Of a DNA stretch of 64,000 bases, positions 1 to 11,300 are shown in pieces. Numbering within the stretch: the stretch's first letter is position 1; each line of letters starts with the position of its first letter. The stretch spans positions 124,001 through 188,000 of the forward strand of contig NZ_SMFK01000006.1 of the NCBI RefSeq assembly GCF_004349355.1, written 5' to 3'. Under the pieces are notes generated by a model, which had not been told where the DNA came from, made no database searches, and saw only the letters and a list, made by a program, of their open reading frames with translations. The stretch is from Flavobacterium cellulosilyticum (GTDB lineage Bacteria; Bacteroidota; Bacteroidia; Flavobacteriales; Flavobacteriaceae). A program made the translations under genes and the position numbers.

Positions 1-1
1 A

Positions 2-838
2 GCAACACCTACTTGGGCTTTGACAGGTATTTTCGAACAACATATCACAGCTGACGTGGCGATTGCTTTTTGGAATTATTATGCCCTTACGCAAGACAAA
101 TCATGGTTGCGAAGTGAATTTAAAGTATTAAAAGAAACTGCTGATTTTTGGGTAAGTCGCGTCGTAAAAAATGAAGATGGAAGTTATTCCATTCTAAATG
201 TAGTTGGCGCCGATGAATATGCACAACATGTTGATGATAATGCGTTTACAAATGCGTCGGCAATTGAAGCTTTGAAAAATACCATTAAAGCGGCAAATAT
301 TTTAAACGAACCAGTCGACCCAAAATGGATAGCTATTTCAGATAATTTAGTCATTCACAGAGAAAACGGAATCACACAAAATTACAAAGGTTATAACGGA
401 CAAATAATCAAACAGGCTGATGTAAACCTTTTAGCTTACCCATTACATGTAATTACGGACAAAAATCAAATTGAAAAAGATTTGGAGTATTATGCAGCTA
501 AAATTGATCCAAAGGATGGGCCTGCAATGGCTTCAGGTGTTTTATCTGTTTTATATTCTCGATTGGGTAATGAAAAAAAAGCATACGAATATTTTGTAAA
601 ATCATATTTACCTAATAGCCGTCCCCCTTTTGGTGTATTCTCAGAATCTGCAAATAGCAATAATCCTTATTTTGCAACTGGAGCTGGCGCCATGCTTCAA
701 GCGATTATTTATGGATTTGGAGGAGTGGAACAAACTGATAGAGGATTGAAATACAATAAAGGACTTTTGCCCAAAAAATGGAAATCACTAAAAATAATAG
801 GTTTAGGTGTTGATAACAAAACGATAATTATAGAATAA
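2..838 (+). CDS. Glycoside hydrolase family 65 protein, C-terminal part (5' end outside window)
   Basis: The reading frame is open to the window edge (A-T-P-T-W-A precedes the first listed Leu), so this is the 3' part of a longer gene. The segments EQHITADVA, GADEYAQHVDDNAFTN and KQADVNLL match the GH65 (alpha/alpha)6-barrel; the Glu of GADEY corresponds to the family's general acid. A later FSESAN...FATGAGAMLQ segment resembles the acid trehalase/kojibiose hydrolase branch, where a second Glu serves as general base, so a hydrolase rather than a phosphorylase is the better guess. GH65 members act on alpha-glucosidic disaccharides such as trehalose, kojibiose or maltose. It lies 37 bases upstream of a GH36 gene on the same strand, presumably in one transcript. 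Substrate is not determined by the sequence. Confidence 0.85.
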   Translation, partial: ATPTWALTGIFEQHITADVAIAFWNYYALTQDKSWLRSEFKVLKETADFWVSRVVKNEDGSYSILNVVGADEYAQHVDDNAFTNASAIEALKNTIKAANILNEPVDPKWIAISDNLVIHRENGITQNYKGYNGQIIKQADVNLLAYPLHVITDKNQIEKDLEYYAAKIDPKDGPAMASGVLSVLYSRLGNEKKAYEYFVKSYLPNSRPPFGVFSESANSNNPYFATGAGAMLQAIIYGFGGVEQTDRGLKYNKGLLPKKWKSLKIIGLGVDNKTIIIE

Positions 839-875
839 AAACAGCTAGAAGTATAAATTAAATTAAAACAGAATT

Positions 876-3098
876 ATGAGACAAAAAATAAACCGTTATT
901 TAAACACAAAAAGAATAGTGCTTTTAGGTTTTATATTAGCTGCAATTCAATTATCGGCACAAACAACCACCATAGCAATTGCAACATCTGATAATATGTT
1001 GCTTTTACAAACGGACACTAACAACAGATTAAGAACGATTTATTTTGGCAAACCACTTGAAAATGAAAGTGAATTTGCCGCTGTTTCTGCTGGATATAAT
1101 TATGATGAATTCAACTCTGGTATTTACAATTCTTCATATACCCCTTCGGGCACTTGGAATCTTTCTGAACCCGCCATTCAAGTCAAACATGCAGATGGGA
1201 ATCCGTCTTTGGAATTGAAATATGTTAGCCATAAAGTCGAAAAAATAGATGATAACTCTACTCTTACAAGCATTCTTTTAAAGGATCCTGTTTATCCTTT
1301 TGAAGTTACTTTATTTTATAAAGTATGGAAAAAAGAAAACATTATTGAACAATGGACTGAAATTAAACACAAGGAAAAAAAACCTGTTCAATTATTAAAA
1401 TACGCTTCAGCTAATTTATATTTTGCAGGTAAAGACTTCTATCTCACAAGTTTTCAAGGTGAATACCTAAAAGAAATGCAGCCTGTAGAAACGAAACTTG
1501 TACAAGGTATAAGAACAGTAGACTCTAAATTAGGGACACGAGCAATGCTATTGCAAACTCCTAACTTTATAATGTCTTTTGGCAAACCTGCTTCGGAAAA
1601 CGAAGGGAATGTTATGATCGGTCAATTAGCTTGGAGTAGCAATTTCAAACTTGATTTTGAAATTGACTCTCATAAAAACCTTCGTTTAATTGCAGGAATA
1701 AATCCATTCGCCTCTGAATATACATTACAGCCAAATAAAGTATTTAAAACACCTTCTTTAATCTATGCTTTATCCAATAATGGAACAGGAGAGGCTAGCA
1801 GAAATTTACATAATTGGGCAAGAAAATACAGATTACTTGACGGAGAAGGAGAACGACTTACTTTATTGAATAATTGGGAAGCAACTTTTTTTGATTTCGA
1901 TGAAAACAAAATAAAAGGATTGTTCAAAGATGCAAAAGATTTAGGTGTTGATCTGTTTTTGTTAGACGACGGTTGGTTTGGAAATAAATACCCTAGAAAT
2001 AATGATGACGCAGGACTTGGAGACTGGCAGGAAAACAAAAAGAAACTACCTAGTGGTTTGGGATATTTAGTTAAGGAAGCTAAAAAAGAAGGAGTGAAAT
2101 TTGGGATTTGGATTGAACCTGAAATGGTAAACCCAAGAAGCGAATTATATGAAAAACATTTGGATTGGGTAATTCGACAACCTGAAAGACCTGAAATTTA
2201 TTATAGAAATCAAATGGTTTTGGACTTGTCGAATCCCGAAGTACAAGACTTTGTTTTTGGAGTTGTAGATAATTTATTTGTACAAAACCCTGAATTAGCA
2301 TTTATAAAATGGGATTGTAATGCTGTCATTTATAATGCTTATTCTTCATATCTTAACAAAAAAGGATTGCCGCAATCTAACTTATACGTTGATTATACTG
2401 AAGGATTATATAATGTACTTAAGCGAATTCGTGCTAAATATCCAAAAGTCCCAATGATGTTATGTTCAGGTGGTGGTGGCCGAGGCGATTATGAATTTTT
2501 GAAGTATTTTACAGAATTTTGGCCAACAGATGACACCGAACCTTTAGAAAGAATATTTGTTCAATGGGATTACTCCTATTTTTTCCCTTCAATTGCGACC
2601 TGCAACCATGTTACCGACTGGGGAAAACAACCCCTTAAATTTAGAGTTGATGTAGCAAGTATGGGGAAATTAGGTTTTGATATTGTAGCTGCCAAACTAA
2701 ATCCAGATGATAAAACTTTTTGCAAACAAGCCATAACAAATTACAACTCCTTTAAATCAATTGTATGGCAAGGAGATATGTTTCGACTTGTTAATCCTCA
2801 TGAAAATGATATTGCTGCCTTGATGTATGTAAATTCAGAAAAAAACCAAGCAATAGTTTTTAACTACTTAGTAAACAATCGATTTAATATTACCGCTACA
2901 AAACGTCCAGTGGTATTAAATGGATTAAATCCAAAGAAAAATTATACTGTAAAAGAAATTAATTTGTATCCTGGAACTAAATCTACTATTGATTCTAATA
3001 AAATATACACTGGTGATTTCTTGATGAAAGCAGGGATTAATCCTAATGTAAATTTACAAAGAACTAGTGTTGTTTTAGAGATAAAGGAAGTGCAATAA
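876..3098 (+). CDS. Alpha-galactosidase, GH36, secreted
   Basis: Hydrolyses terminal alpha-1,6-galactosyl residues (melibiose, raffinose family, galactomannan side chains). The 740 residues are the normal GH36 length. A basic N-terminus and hydrophobic stretch ending near LSAQ (residues 1-29) form a signal peptide, so it probably acts in the periplasm or at the outer membrane. The TIM barrel shows LLDDGWFG, GIWIEPEMVNP, FIKWDCN (Asp480, expected nucleophile) and CSGGGGRGDY (Asp538, expected acid/base). A beta-sandwich precedes and a short beta-domain follows. Position between GH65 and SusC/SusD makes it part of the utilisation locus. Substrate preference within alpha-galactosides is inference. 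Confidence 0.93.
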   Translation: MRQKINRYLNTKRIVLLGFILAAIQLSAQTTTIAIATSDNMLLLQTDTNNRLRTIYFGKPLENESEFAAVSAGYNYDEFNSGIYNSSYTPSGTWNLSEPAIQVKHADGNPSLELKYVSHKVEKIDDNSTLTSILLKDPVYPFEVTLFYKVWKKENIIEQWTEIKHKEKKPVQLLKYASANLYFAGKDFYLTSFQGEYLKEMQPVETKLVQGIRTVDSKLGTRAMLLQTPNFIMSFGKPASENEGNVMIGQLAWSSNFKLDFEIDSHKNLRLIAGINPFASEYTLQPNKVFKTPSLIYALSNNGTGEASRNLHNWARKYRLLDGEGERLTLLNNWEATFFDFDENKIKGLFKDAKDLGVDLFLLDDGWFGNKYPRNNDDAGLGDWQENKKKLPSGLGYLVKEAKKEGVKFGIWIEPEMVNPRSELYEKHLDWVIRQPERPEIYYRNQMVLDLSNPEVQDFVFGVVDNLFVQNPELAFIKWDCNAVIYNAYSSYLNKKGLPQSNLYVDYTEGLYNVLKRIRAKYPKVPMMLCSGGGGRGDYEFLKYFTEFWPTDDTEPLERIFVQWDYSYFFPSIATCNHVTDWGKQPLKFRVDVASMGKLGFDIVAAKLNPDDKTFCKQAITNYNSFKSIVWQGDMFRLVNPHENDIAALMYVNSEKNQAIVFNYLVNNRFNITATKRPVVLNGLNPKKNYTVKEINLYPGTKSTIDSNKIYTGDFLMKAGINPNVNLQRTSVVLEIKEVQ

Positions 3099-3120
3099 AT
3101 ATCCTATTCAATCTCCGTTT

Positions 3121-3176
3121 GATTAAAAAAATGGATTCAACTTTTTTGTAGAAAAGTTGAACCCATTTTTTTAATC
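3121..3176 (+). terminator. Strong intrinsic terminator after the GH36 gene
   Basis: A long stem pairs gattaaaaaaatgg with ccatttttttaatc and, inside, ttcaactttt with aaaagttgaa. A T-run follows the 3' arm. It lies 23 bases after the GH36 stop codon and separates the glycosidase transcript from the SusC transcript. The A-run on the other side makes it potentially bidirectional. Confidence 0.85.
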
Positions 3177-3495
3177 AATTTTTTTTACCACCAAAAAATA
3201 TATAGAAATTAAAGCCAATTTTATAAAAATAGAATTCTTACTAAATGTGATTGTAAAGTGAAAATTTAACTTTCATTTTTATCTCAAAACAATGAAAAAA
3301 TCACAATTAAATACCAACTTTTCTTAAATAAAAAACCAATAAATCGGCTAATAAACACTTTCAAAATAGCATTAACATAGAATATTAAAAAAAGTAATAA
3401 ACTTGTATTACTTAGATATATATTTATTTAATATAACTTTTTTTTATGTAAAGTGTAATTTTATCACTTATTTTTTAAATAATTAATTATCAAAT

Positions 3496-3529
3496 CGAAA
3501 ACGTTTTCGGAGTACCGAAAACGTTTTCG
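3496..3529. promoter_or_regulatory. Paired LacI-type operators upstream of susC
   Basis: Two identical perfect 14-base palindromes CGAAAACGTTTTCG lie at 3496-3509 and 3516-3529, their centres 20 bases (about two helical turns) apart. The A4CGT4 core with a central CpG is typical of LacI/GalR family operators. A second pair stands before the MFS/sucrose phosphorylase operon at 17274, so one regulator likely controls both. No LacI-type gene is in the window. The rest of the 527-base gap (3099-3625) holds the terminator, this site, a promoter-like box and otherwise AT-rich sequence without a gene. Confidence 0.85.
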
Positions 3530-3564
3530 ATAAAGGTTTCTTAATATTATCATAAATTATTTGT

Positions 3565-3572
3565 TAGGTTTG
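3565..3572 (+). promoter_or_regulatory. Bacteroidota-type -7 box (TAGGTTTG) for susC-susD
   Basis: TAGGTTTG fits TAnnTTTG. It lies 36 bases downstream of the operator pair and 53 bases before the susC start, so operators would sit upstream of the polymerase site. No clear TTG at the -33 position is seen, compatible with an activated promoter. Confidence 0.5.
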
Positions 3573-3625
3573 AATAGTTATTTAAACTAATTAAATATAT
3601 TACTAACCAAACTTATTTTTTACGT

Positions 3626-6592
3626 ATGAAAAATAGTCTACTTAAAGGCTTGATGGTGTTTCTAACCATGCTATGTACCAGTCTGATCTATTCGCAAGAT
3701 GTGTCAGGCACAGTATCCGATTCTAGCGGTCCTCTACCAGGGGCTTCTATAATAGTAAAAGGAACAACAAATGGGGCACAAACTGATTTCGATGGTAAAT
3801 TTGCTCTCAAAAATGTAGGGCCAAATGCAGTTTTAGTTATTAGCTTTGTAGGAACTAAAACGCAAGAAGTCAATGTGTCAGGAAAATCTACAATTAATGT
3901 AGTTTTAAAAACGGATGCAGCTGAATTAACTGAAGTTGTCGTAATTGGTTACGGCGCCGTGAGAAAGAAAGATGCAACTGGAGCAGTTGATCAAATTAGT
4001 TCAAAGAAATTTGACAATGTTGCTGCTACAAATCCTGCATCCCTTTTACAAGGAAAAGTTGCGGGTGTGCAAATTACTTCTTCAAGTGGTGAGCCAGGCG
4101 CTTCAAATTCAATTAGAATCCGTGGTAACAGTTCCTTACGTGGGGGTAACGGACCTCTTATTGTTGTAGATGGTGTTCCTTTAGCTGGTGGTGATGTAAC
4201 TTCTGGTGGTGCTAGTTTAGGAAACGGTACTTCATCAGCTAAAGATCCTTTAAGTTTTATAAATCAAAATGATATCGAAAGCATGTCTATTTTGAAAGAT
4301 GCCTCTTCTACTGCAATTTATGGAGCTAGGGGTGCTAATGGTGTAATTATTATTACAACAAAGAAAGGAAAATCTAAAGTGCCAGAATTGACTTATTCTA
4401 CTTCTTTTTCTACTTCTAGTTATTCTTCAAAATTCAATGTATTATCTACCGAAGAATTTATAGCAGCAACTCCAGGTCAAGATGCAAATCATTTTGGAGG
4501 AGCATTCGACTGGAAAAAACAAATTTTACAAAAAGGGAATACTATGAATCATGATTTATCTTATTCTAGTGGAACAGATAAATCTAACACTAGAGTATCC
4601 TTGGGTATGGCTAGTACTGATGGTATCATAAGAAATACTGGAATAGATAAATATACTGCAACTTTATATAATTCAAATGATTTCTTAGATGGAATATTGA
4701 AATTAGAAACTCGTATATCTTATTCAAACATCAAAGACAAGAGAGGATTATTGACTGACAACACCGGTTATATTGGTGATTTATTAAGTTCATCATTGTA
4801 TTGGAACCCTACACATTCCGTTTATGATGCTACCATGCCAGGTGGATACACAAGAGTAAGTGGTGACCATATTAATCCAGTTCATATACTAAATTCATAC
4901 TCAAATAATGGTGATTTGTCTAAATTCTTAGGAAGTCTCTCAACTACTGTCAAAATAACTGATAATTTGAAATACAACATGGTTTTTGGAATGGAGACTT
5001 CTAATTCAACCGTAAAACAAGAAGCACTTCCAGATTTAAACATTCAAGATTTTGCAACAGCAACAAATCCTGCAGATTTAAAAACATATCGAGGTCAAGC
5101 AGCTATTTCTACTGACCAAAGGGTCAATAAAACTATAGAGCATAATTTAACTTATACAAAGGATATTACAAAAGACTTTAATTTGAATGCAATTGCTGGA
5201 TATTCTTACTATAATTATAATTCTAATGGTAGCTTTGTTAGTGCAAAAGGTTTTGCAGCTTCACAAACTAATTTATTAGAAAACATGGAAGGTGGAATCC
5301 CAACAGAAACTAGAACTGGTTCTTATAAAGGTTTAGTTGAAATGCAATCTGTTTTTGCTAGAATTTCATTAGCTTTATATAATAAATTAAATGTAGATTT
5401 AACCATAAGACGTGACGGTTCATCTAAAACAGCAGCAGGAAAAAAATATGGAAATTTCCCTTCTTTGGGTATTGGCTATAAACTAGTTGAAGGAAAAGAA
5501 GGATTAGTAAATGATTTGAAATTAAGAGTAAATGTGGGTAAAACAGGTAATACTGAATTCCCAAGAAACTCTTCTGTAGGTATCATTGAATATAATGGTC
5601 CAGATCAATTTAATATTGTAAATAATGCAAATTCTCAATTAACATGGGAGACTACAACTTCTTACGGAGTAGGTACAGACTTTACATTAATACATGGTAA
5701 TTTAACAGGATCTGTTGATTATTTCAACAAAAACACAACTGATTTAATAGTTGGTATTCCTTCAACTTCAGGACAGCCATCTCCAGCAGGTATTAAATAC
5801 ACTAATTTACCTGCAAATCTAATTAACCAAGGAGTAGAAGTTACTTTAAATTATAAAATAATTGATACTGAAGATTTATCATGGGATATCTCTGGAAATA
5901 TGGCATTCTTATCAAATAATATTAAAAATCTAGGAGCATCAAACGTGTATAATGTTGGTTCTATTGCTGGAGCAGGTTTGACTGATTCTTATGTACAAAG
6001 AATACAAGATGGATACCCTTTATATACATACTATCTTCCAACATTTACTGGATATGATGCAAATGGGATTTCACAATATGCAGATGGCGGCGCTTTAAAA
6101 ATGTTAGACAAACAGCCATTGCCTAAAATGACTGCCGGTTTTTCAACAAGTTTGGCTTACAAAGCATTTGATTTCTCAACATCTTTATATGGAAATTTCG
6201 GACATTATTTATTTAACAATACCAATGTCGCTCTTTTCTACCAGAATCAATTGGGAGGTAAAAACGTAACTCCAGCAGTGGCAAATTCAGTTCAATCGAG
6301 ATCTGATGCTAATACACCATCTACCAAGTACCTTGAAAAAGGAGACTTTATTAGAATGGGGAATTTAACCTTTGGTTATACTGTTAAAGGAGATGCTTTA
6401 GAGCGTTTTAAAATGAAATCAGCTCGTATCTATGTAAATGCTTCCAACTTATTTGTTATTACTAGCTATTCAGGATTCGATCCAGAAGTTGATACTAACA
6501 AAACTTTAAATGGTATTCCTTCAGCAGGTATAGATTATTTATCGTATCCAAAATCTAGAGCTTTTTCAATAGGCCTTAACGTAACATTTTAA
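3626..6592 (+). CDS. SusC/RagA-family TonB-linked outer-membrane transporter
   Basis: Imports oligosaccharides across the outer membrane using TonB energy, with the SusD-like lipoprotein as lid. The 988 residues begin with a signal peptide (about 1-23, IYSQ cut). Then comes a carboxypeptidase-regulatory-like beta domain (VSGTVSDSSGPLPGASIIVKG), a TonB-box region near ELTEVVVIGYG, the plug with VRIRG-type sequence (IRIRGNSSLRGG...PLIVVDGVPL) and DASSTAIYGARGANGVI, then a 22-strand barrel ending in Phe. The susD gene follows after 11 bases. Expression probably depends on the LacI-type operators upstream. Substrate is inferred from neighbours (alpha-galactoside or alpha-glucoside oligosaccharides). 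Confidence 0.95.
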   Translation: MKNSLLKGLMVFLTMLCTSLIYSQDVSGTVSDSSGPLPGASIIVKGTTNGAQTDFDGKFALKNVGPNAVLVISFVGTKTQEVNVSGKSTINVVLKTDAAELTEVVVIGYGAVRKKDATGAVDQISSKKFDNVAATNPASLLQGKVAGVQITSSSGEPGASNSIRIRGNSSLRGGNGPLIVVDGVPLAGGDVTSGGASLGNGTSSAKDPLSFINQNDIESMSILKDASSTAIYGARGANGVIIITTKKGKSKVPELTYSTSFSTSSYSSKFNVLSTEEFIAATPGQDANHFGGAFDWKKQILQKGNTMNHDLSYSSGTDKSNTRVSLGMASTDGIIRNTGIDKYTATLYNSNDFLDGILKLETRISYSNIKDKRGLLTDNTGYIGDLLSSSLYWNPTHSVYDATMPGGYTRVSGDHINPVHILNSYSNNGDLSKFLGSLSTTVKITDNLKYNMVFGMETSNSTVKQEALPDLNIQDFATATNPADLKTYRGQAAISTDQRVNKTIEHNLTYTKDITKDFNLNAIAGYSYYNYNSNGSFVSAKGFAASQTNLLENMEGGIPTETRTGSYKGLVEMQSVFARISLALYNKLNVDLTIRRDGSSKTAAGKKYGNFPSLGIGYKLVEGKEGLVNDLKLRVNVGKTGNTEFPRNSSVGIIEYNGPDQFNIVNNANSQLTWETTTSYGVGTDFTLIHGNLTGSVDYFNKNTTDLIVGIPSTSGQPSPAGIKYTNLPANLINQGVEVTLNYKIIDTEDLSWDISGNMAFLSNNIKNLGASNVYNVGSIAGAGLTDSYVQRIQDGYPLYTYYLPTFTGYDANGISQYADGGALKMLDKQPLPKMTAGFSTSLAYKAFDFSTSLYGNFGHYLFNNTNVALFYQNQLGGKNVTPAVANSVQSRSDANTPSTKYLEKGDFIRMGNLTFGYTVKGDALERFKMKSARIYVNASNLFVITSYSGFDPEVDTNKTLNGIPSAGIDYLSYPKSRAFSIGLNVTF

Positions 6593-6603
6593 TTAGAGTA
6601 AAA

Positions 6604-8175
6604 ATGAAAAAATATAATTTTATAAAGTACAGCATTTTTGCAGGAGCCTTAGTTCTTGGAGTTAGTTGTACTAATTTAGATGAAAAAATTCTTGATGCAA
6701 CAGATATTTCAACCGCAGATCCAGATGCTGTTTTAAGTTCCGCTTACAATGGATTGAAACAATTTGAGACTCAAGACGGAATATTTGCAGTGTCAGAGGT
6801 CTCTACGGATTTTATAATTGTACCAACTCGTGCAGGTGACTGGGGTGATGGTGGCGCTTGGCTGCAAGATCATTTTCATACATGGACTGCAGATAGTAGA
6901 GAAGTTAACTCTGCTTGGAAACAAATGCTATCAAGTGTCTATAGTTGCGATTTAGCATTAGCAATCAAAGGAATTCCAGCTTCTAAGAAAGCAGAAGCCC
7001 AATTTTTGAAAGCGTTTTATTACTATAATGCTATCGATTTGTATGGGCAGGTACCTTATAGAGAAGCAGGTAGTAATCCAGATGATTTCCCTAAAGCATG
7101 GACTTCTCCTGAAGCTACAGCACAAATTATTACTTTGCTTGAACAAGCCTTGCCTAATTTGCCAGCAAAAAACACTTCTGACCCTTCAATTGCGAGTAAA
7201 GATGCGGCAAACTTTTTGTTAGCTAAAATTTATTTGAATAAAGCCGTGTATGATATGCCTTCTCACACGGGATTTAATGCAAACAATGTAGCTAATATGA
7301 ATAAAGTAATTCAATACGTGGATGCTATTTCTAGCGCTACTACTTTAGCTCCTGATTACTGGGATAACTTTAAGCCATCAAACAATACCTGTCCAGAGTT
7401 AATTTTAACCTCAAGAAACGTTCTTGGTGTTGATGCGGTAGCGGGATTGGGAATAAATGGAATAAAATCAAGATGGTATATGAGTGCTCATTACAATCAA
7501 ATTCCAAGTGGTTGGAACGGATTTTCAGTGTTACAGGAATATTACGACAAGTTTGACCCATCTGATAGACGTATTAAAAATAATGACGCAGCTGTTATTG
7601 CAGCTTTCGGAAGTCCCCTTGGAATGCGCAGAGGACAACAATTTGACAAAGGAGGCGTTAAACCTTTAACTACAAGAGCTCAAAACGGCTCATTGCCACT
7701 GGATTTCCAAAGTGACCTTGCGGGCTTACCTGCAGATGGCAAAATCGTAAGTGCTAACTGGCTTGAAAGATGGGGTATTCGTCCTCAAAAATACATTCCA
7801 GATGTATCTAATATGGAGAAACCTGAAAATGATTATGTATTATTCCGTTATGCAGATGCATTATTGATGAAAGCTGAAGCTATTGTAAGAGGTGGTACAA
7901 GTACTACTACTACCGCTTCTATTGCCGCTTTATTATCTTCTCGTCAAGGAATCACTACAGTAATTAATTTATCAACAATACCTAATATAGATAAAGCAAG
8001 AGCAACTGAATTGTGGGAAGAAGGATGGAGAAGAAATGATATGATTCGTTTCGGAACTTATACAACTTCAAGAGCAACAATGAAAAATACTGAAGCTTTT
8101 AGAGTATTGTTACCTATACCTACTACAGCTTTGTTGAATCCAAATATTCGACAAAATCCTGGATATGCAAATTAG
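6604..8175 (+). CDS. SusD/RagB-family surface glycan-binding lipoprotein
   Basis: Binds oligosaccharide at the cell surface and delivers it to the SusC channel. The signal peptide ends in a lipobox VLGVSC with lipidated Cys22. The protein then shows the SusD architecture: TPR-like helices (AQFLKAFYYYNAIDLYGQVPYRE is the SusD family core, followed by TSPEATAQIITLLEQAL) and a C-terminal RagB/SusD domain ending with LFRYADALLMKAEAI, ELWEEGWRRNDMIRFG and LLPIPTTALLNPNIRQNPGY. Length 523 is usual. Cotranscribed with susC; a terminator follows 37 bases after the stop. Confidence 0.95.
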   Translation: MKKYNFIKYSIFAGALVLGVSCTNLDEKILDATDISTADPDAVLSSAYNGLKQFETQDGIFAVSEVSTDFIIVPTRAGDWGDGGAWLQDHFHTWTADSREVNSAWKQMLSSVYSCDLALAIKGIPASKKAEAQFLKAFYYYNAIDLYGQVPYREAGSNPDDFPKAWTSPEATAQIITLLEQALPNLPAKNTSDPSIASKDAANFLLAKIYLNKAVYDMPSHTGFNANNVANMNKVIQYVDAISSATTLAPDYWDNFKPSNNTCPELILTSRNVLGVDAVAGLGINGIKSRWYMSAHYNQIPSGWNGFSVLQEYYDKFDPSDRRIKNNDAAVIAAFGSPLGMRRGQQFDKGGVKPLTTRAQNGSLPLDFQSDLAGLPADGKIVSANWLERWGIRPQKYIPDVSNMEKPENDYVLFRYADALLMKAEAIVRGGTSTTTTASIAALLSSRQGITTVINLSTIPNIDKARATELWEEGWRRNDMIRFGTYTTSRATMKNTEAFRVLLPIPTTALLNPNIRQNPGYAN

Positions 8176-8212
8176 TAATTGTTTATAACTTTTAGTTGGT
8201 TTTAGTTAGTAA

Positions 8213-8243
8213 AAAGAGGGTATTCAACTACCCTCTTTGTTAT
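8213..8243 (+). terminator. Intrinsic terminator after susD
   Basis: Perfect 10-base arms AAAGAGGGTA (8213-8222) and TACCCTCTTT (8229-8238) with a 6-base loop, followed by a T-rich stretch. Confidence 0.85.
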
Positions 8244-8388
8244 TTTACAATAGAACCAACGTGATTTTTGTAGCCTTTTTTGGAGCTTCATTTATAAAAA
8301 ATGAATCAATTTAAGATTATTATATTTTTTTTATAACCATAAAATAACATAATTTAGTACCATATAATTATATTAATTCATAACTAAG

Positions 8389-11300
8389 ATGTTAAACCGA
8401 TTTCTATTTTTTCTCCTATCCTTACTTTTTATAAATTGTTCTAAAGACAATTCAGATTCATTATTTACCAAATTAGACGCTTCTGAAACTGGAATTGATT
8501 TTCAAAACGAAGTGAAAAACGGCAAGGATATGAATATATTCAAATACCGTAATTTTTATAATGGTGGTGGTGTTGCAATTGGCGATATCAATAATGATGG
8601 CTTAGCCGATATTTTTTTTACTTCCAATCTAAGTGATAATAAACTGTACTTAAATAAAGGGAATTTAAAATTCGAAGACATTTCAAAAAAAGCAGGAATT
8701 GATCTTCCTAAATCCTGGTCAACAGGAGTAAATATGGTCGATATCAATGGAGATGGATTATTAGATATTTATGTTTCAAATGCGGGAAACAATATTAACT
8801 CTATTAGAAAAAGCCAATTATATATTAATAATGGCAACTTAACCTTTACAGAAAAGGCCGAGGAATATAATCTAGCAGATACAGGAATCACAACTCATGC
8901 AGCCTTTTTTGATTATGATAGAGATGGAGATTTAGATTGTTATATTCTTAATAATAGTTTTATACCAGTAAGTAGTTTAAATTATTCCAATAAAAGAGAT
9001 TTACGTGATAAAAATTGGGATGTTGCAACTATTTTAAAAGGAGGTGGTGACAAATTACTGCGCAATGATAACGGAAAATTTGTCGATGTTAGTGAAGCTG
9101 CTGGAATATACGGAAGCTTAATCGGTTTTGGTTTAGGCGTTACTGTAGGAGATGTCAATGGGGATATGTATCCAGACATTTACATTTCTAATGATTTTTA
9201 TGAAAAAGATTATTTATACATCAATAATAAAAACGGAACTTTTACGGAACAAATTGAAGGATGGACATCTCATATAAGTCAATCTTCAATGGGAGCTGAT
9301 ATGGCCGATATAAACAATGACGGTAGAGCCGATGTTTTTACAACTGATATGTTACCAGAAAATGATGAGCGTCTAAAAAAGACTACCAATTTTGATAACT
9401 ATGATTTATTCACCAGGAAATTAAATCTAGACTTCTACAATCAATACATGCAAAACACTTTGCAAATAAATGATGAAAACAATAAATTTAAAGAAATAGC
9501 CAATTACGCTGGAATAGCAAAAACGGATTGGAGCTGGGGCGCGCTATTATTTGATATGGATAATGACGGTTATAAAGATATTTATGTTTGTAACGGTATT
9601 TTCAATGACCTAACTAATCAGGATTTTATGGACTTTTTTGCAAATGAATTTTTGCAAAAAATGGTGGTTACTGGTAAAAAAGAAGATATGGAAGTTATCA
9701 TTGCTAAGATGCCCAGTACACCTATTCCAAATTATGCCTATAAAAATAATCACAACCTTACCTTTACAAATGAAGTAGTAAAATGGGGTTTAGACACACC
9801 CAGTTTTTCGAATGGTGCTGCTTACGGTGACTTAGACAACGATGGGGATCTTGATTTAGTGGTAAATAACGTAAACATGAACGCTTTTGTTTATAAAAAC
9901 AATTCAGATAAAAAGAAAGAAAATCATTTTATAAAAGTAAAACTAAAGGGAGAAAATCAAAATAAATTTGCCATAGGAAGTGTTGTGGAATTATTTTCAG
10001 GAAAGGAAATAATTCGTCAGGAATTAATTCCTTCAAGAGGATTTCAATCCTCAATTGATTATGTGATGACTTTTGGAATTGGAACAAAAAAAATAGATTC
10101 CTTACACGTTATCTGGCCTAATGGTAAATTCCAAACTATGAAAAAAGTAGTAAATAATACCACTTATAATTTGAATATAACTGATGCCAAACTCAATTAT
10201 ATTCAAAAAATTGACAAGCCAAAACCATTGTTTATTGAAAAGAAAAACAACTTTTTAGCTCACAAAGAAAACGAGTATATCGATTTTGATTACGAAGGTT
10301 TAATATCAAAAGAACTTTCCCAAGAAGGACCATCACTTGCCGTTGGCGACATTAACGGTGATGGAAATGAAGATGTTTATATTGGCGGAGCCAAGGGACA
10401 AGCTGGTAAAATTTACCTAAATAACGGCAATAATTCTTGTACTGTAACCAATCAAAAAGACTTAGATTTTGATATAAATTATGAAGATACCGCCGCAAGT
10501 TTTTTTGATGCAGACGGCGATGGAGATTTGGATTTATTAGTTGGTTCTGGAGGAAATGAAAAGGCTGATCAAGCAAATTATAAAAACAGATTGTATTTAA
10601 ATAATGGAAAAGGATTATTTACCAAGAGCAAATCTAGTTTACCAACTACTAATAATAATGTGTCGGTAATTGCCCCATATGATTTTGATAATGATGGTGA
10701 TATAGATGTATTTATTGGCAGCAGAAGCGTTCCTGGTGTATATGGAATCATTCCAAAACAATTGTTATTAGAAAATGATGGGAAAGGAAATTTTACCAAT
10801 ATCACTGGCAAAAAAGCGTTTAAACTGGATGAAGTTGGAATGATAACTGATGCCGTTTGGGAAGACATTGACAACGATGGTAAAAAAGATTTAATTATTG
10901 TTGGCGATTGGATGGCCCCAATTATATTCAAAAATACAGGTCGAAGATTAGCTGAATTTAAATCAGATCTTACTAATTATCCTGGTTTTTGGAATACTGT
11001 TAGTTGTGTCGATTTGAACAATGATGGCAAAAAAGATTTGATTTTAGGCAATAAAGGGACAAATACATCTTATAAAGCAACTGTTTCAAACCCAATGAAA
11101 ATGTTTGTAAATGATTTTGATTCTAATGGTACAATTGAACAAATTACAACAAGAACAATCGACGGAAAAGATGTACCTGTTCATTTAAAATCTGAATTGG
11201 CAAAACAAATTCCGATGATAAAAAAGAAAAATTTGAGTTATGATGAATATGCTAAGAAATCGTTTCCAGAATTATTTTCAAAAGAAATAATAAGTAATGC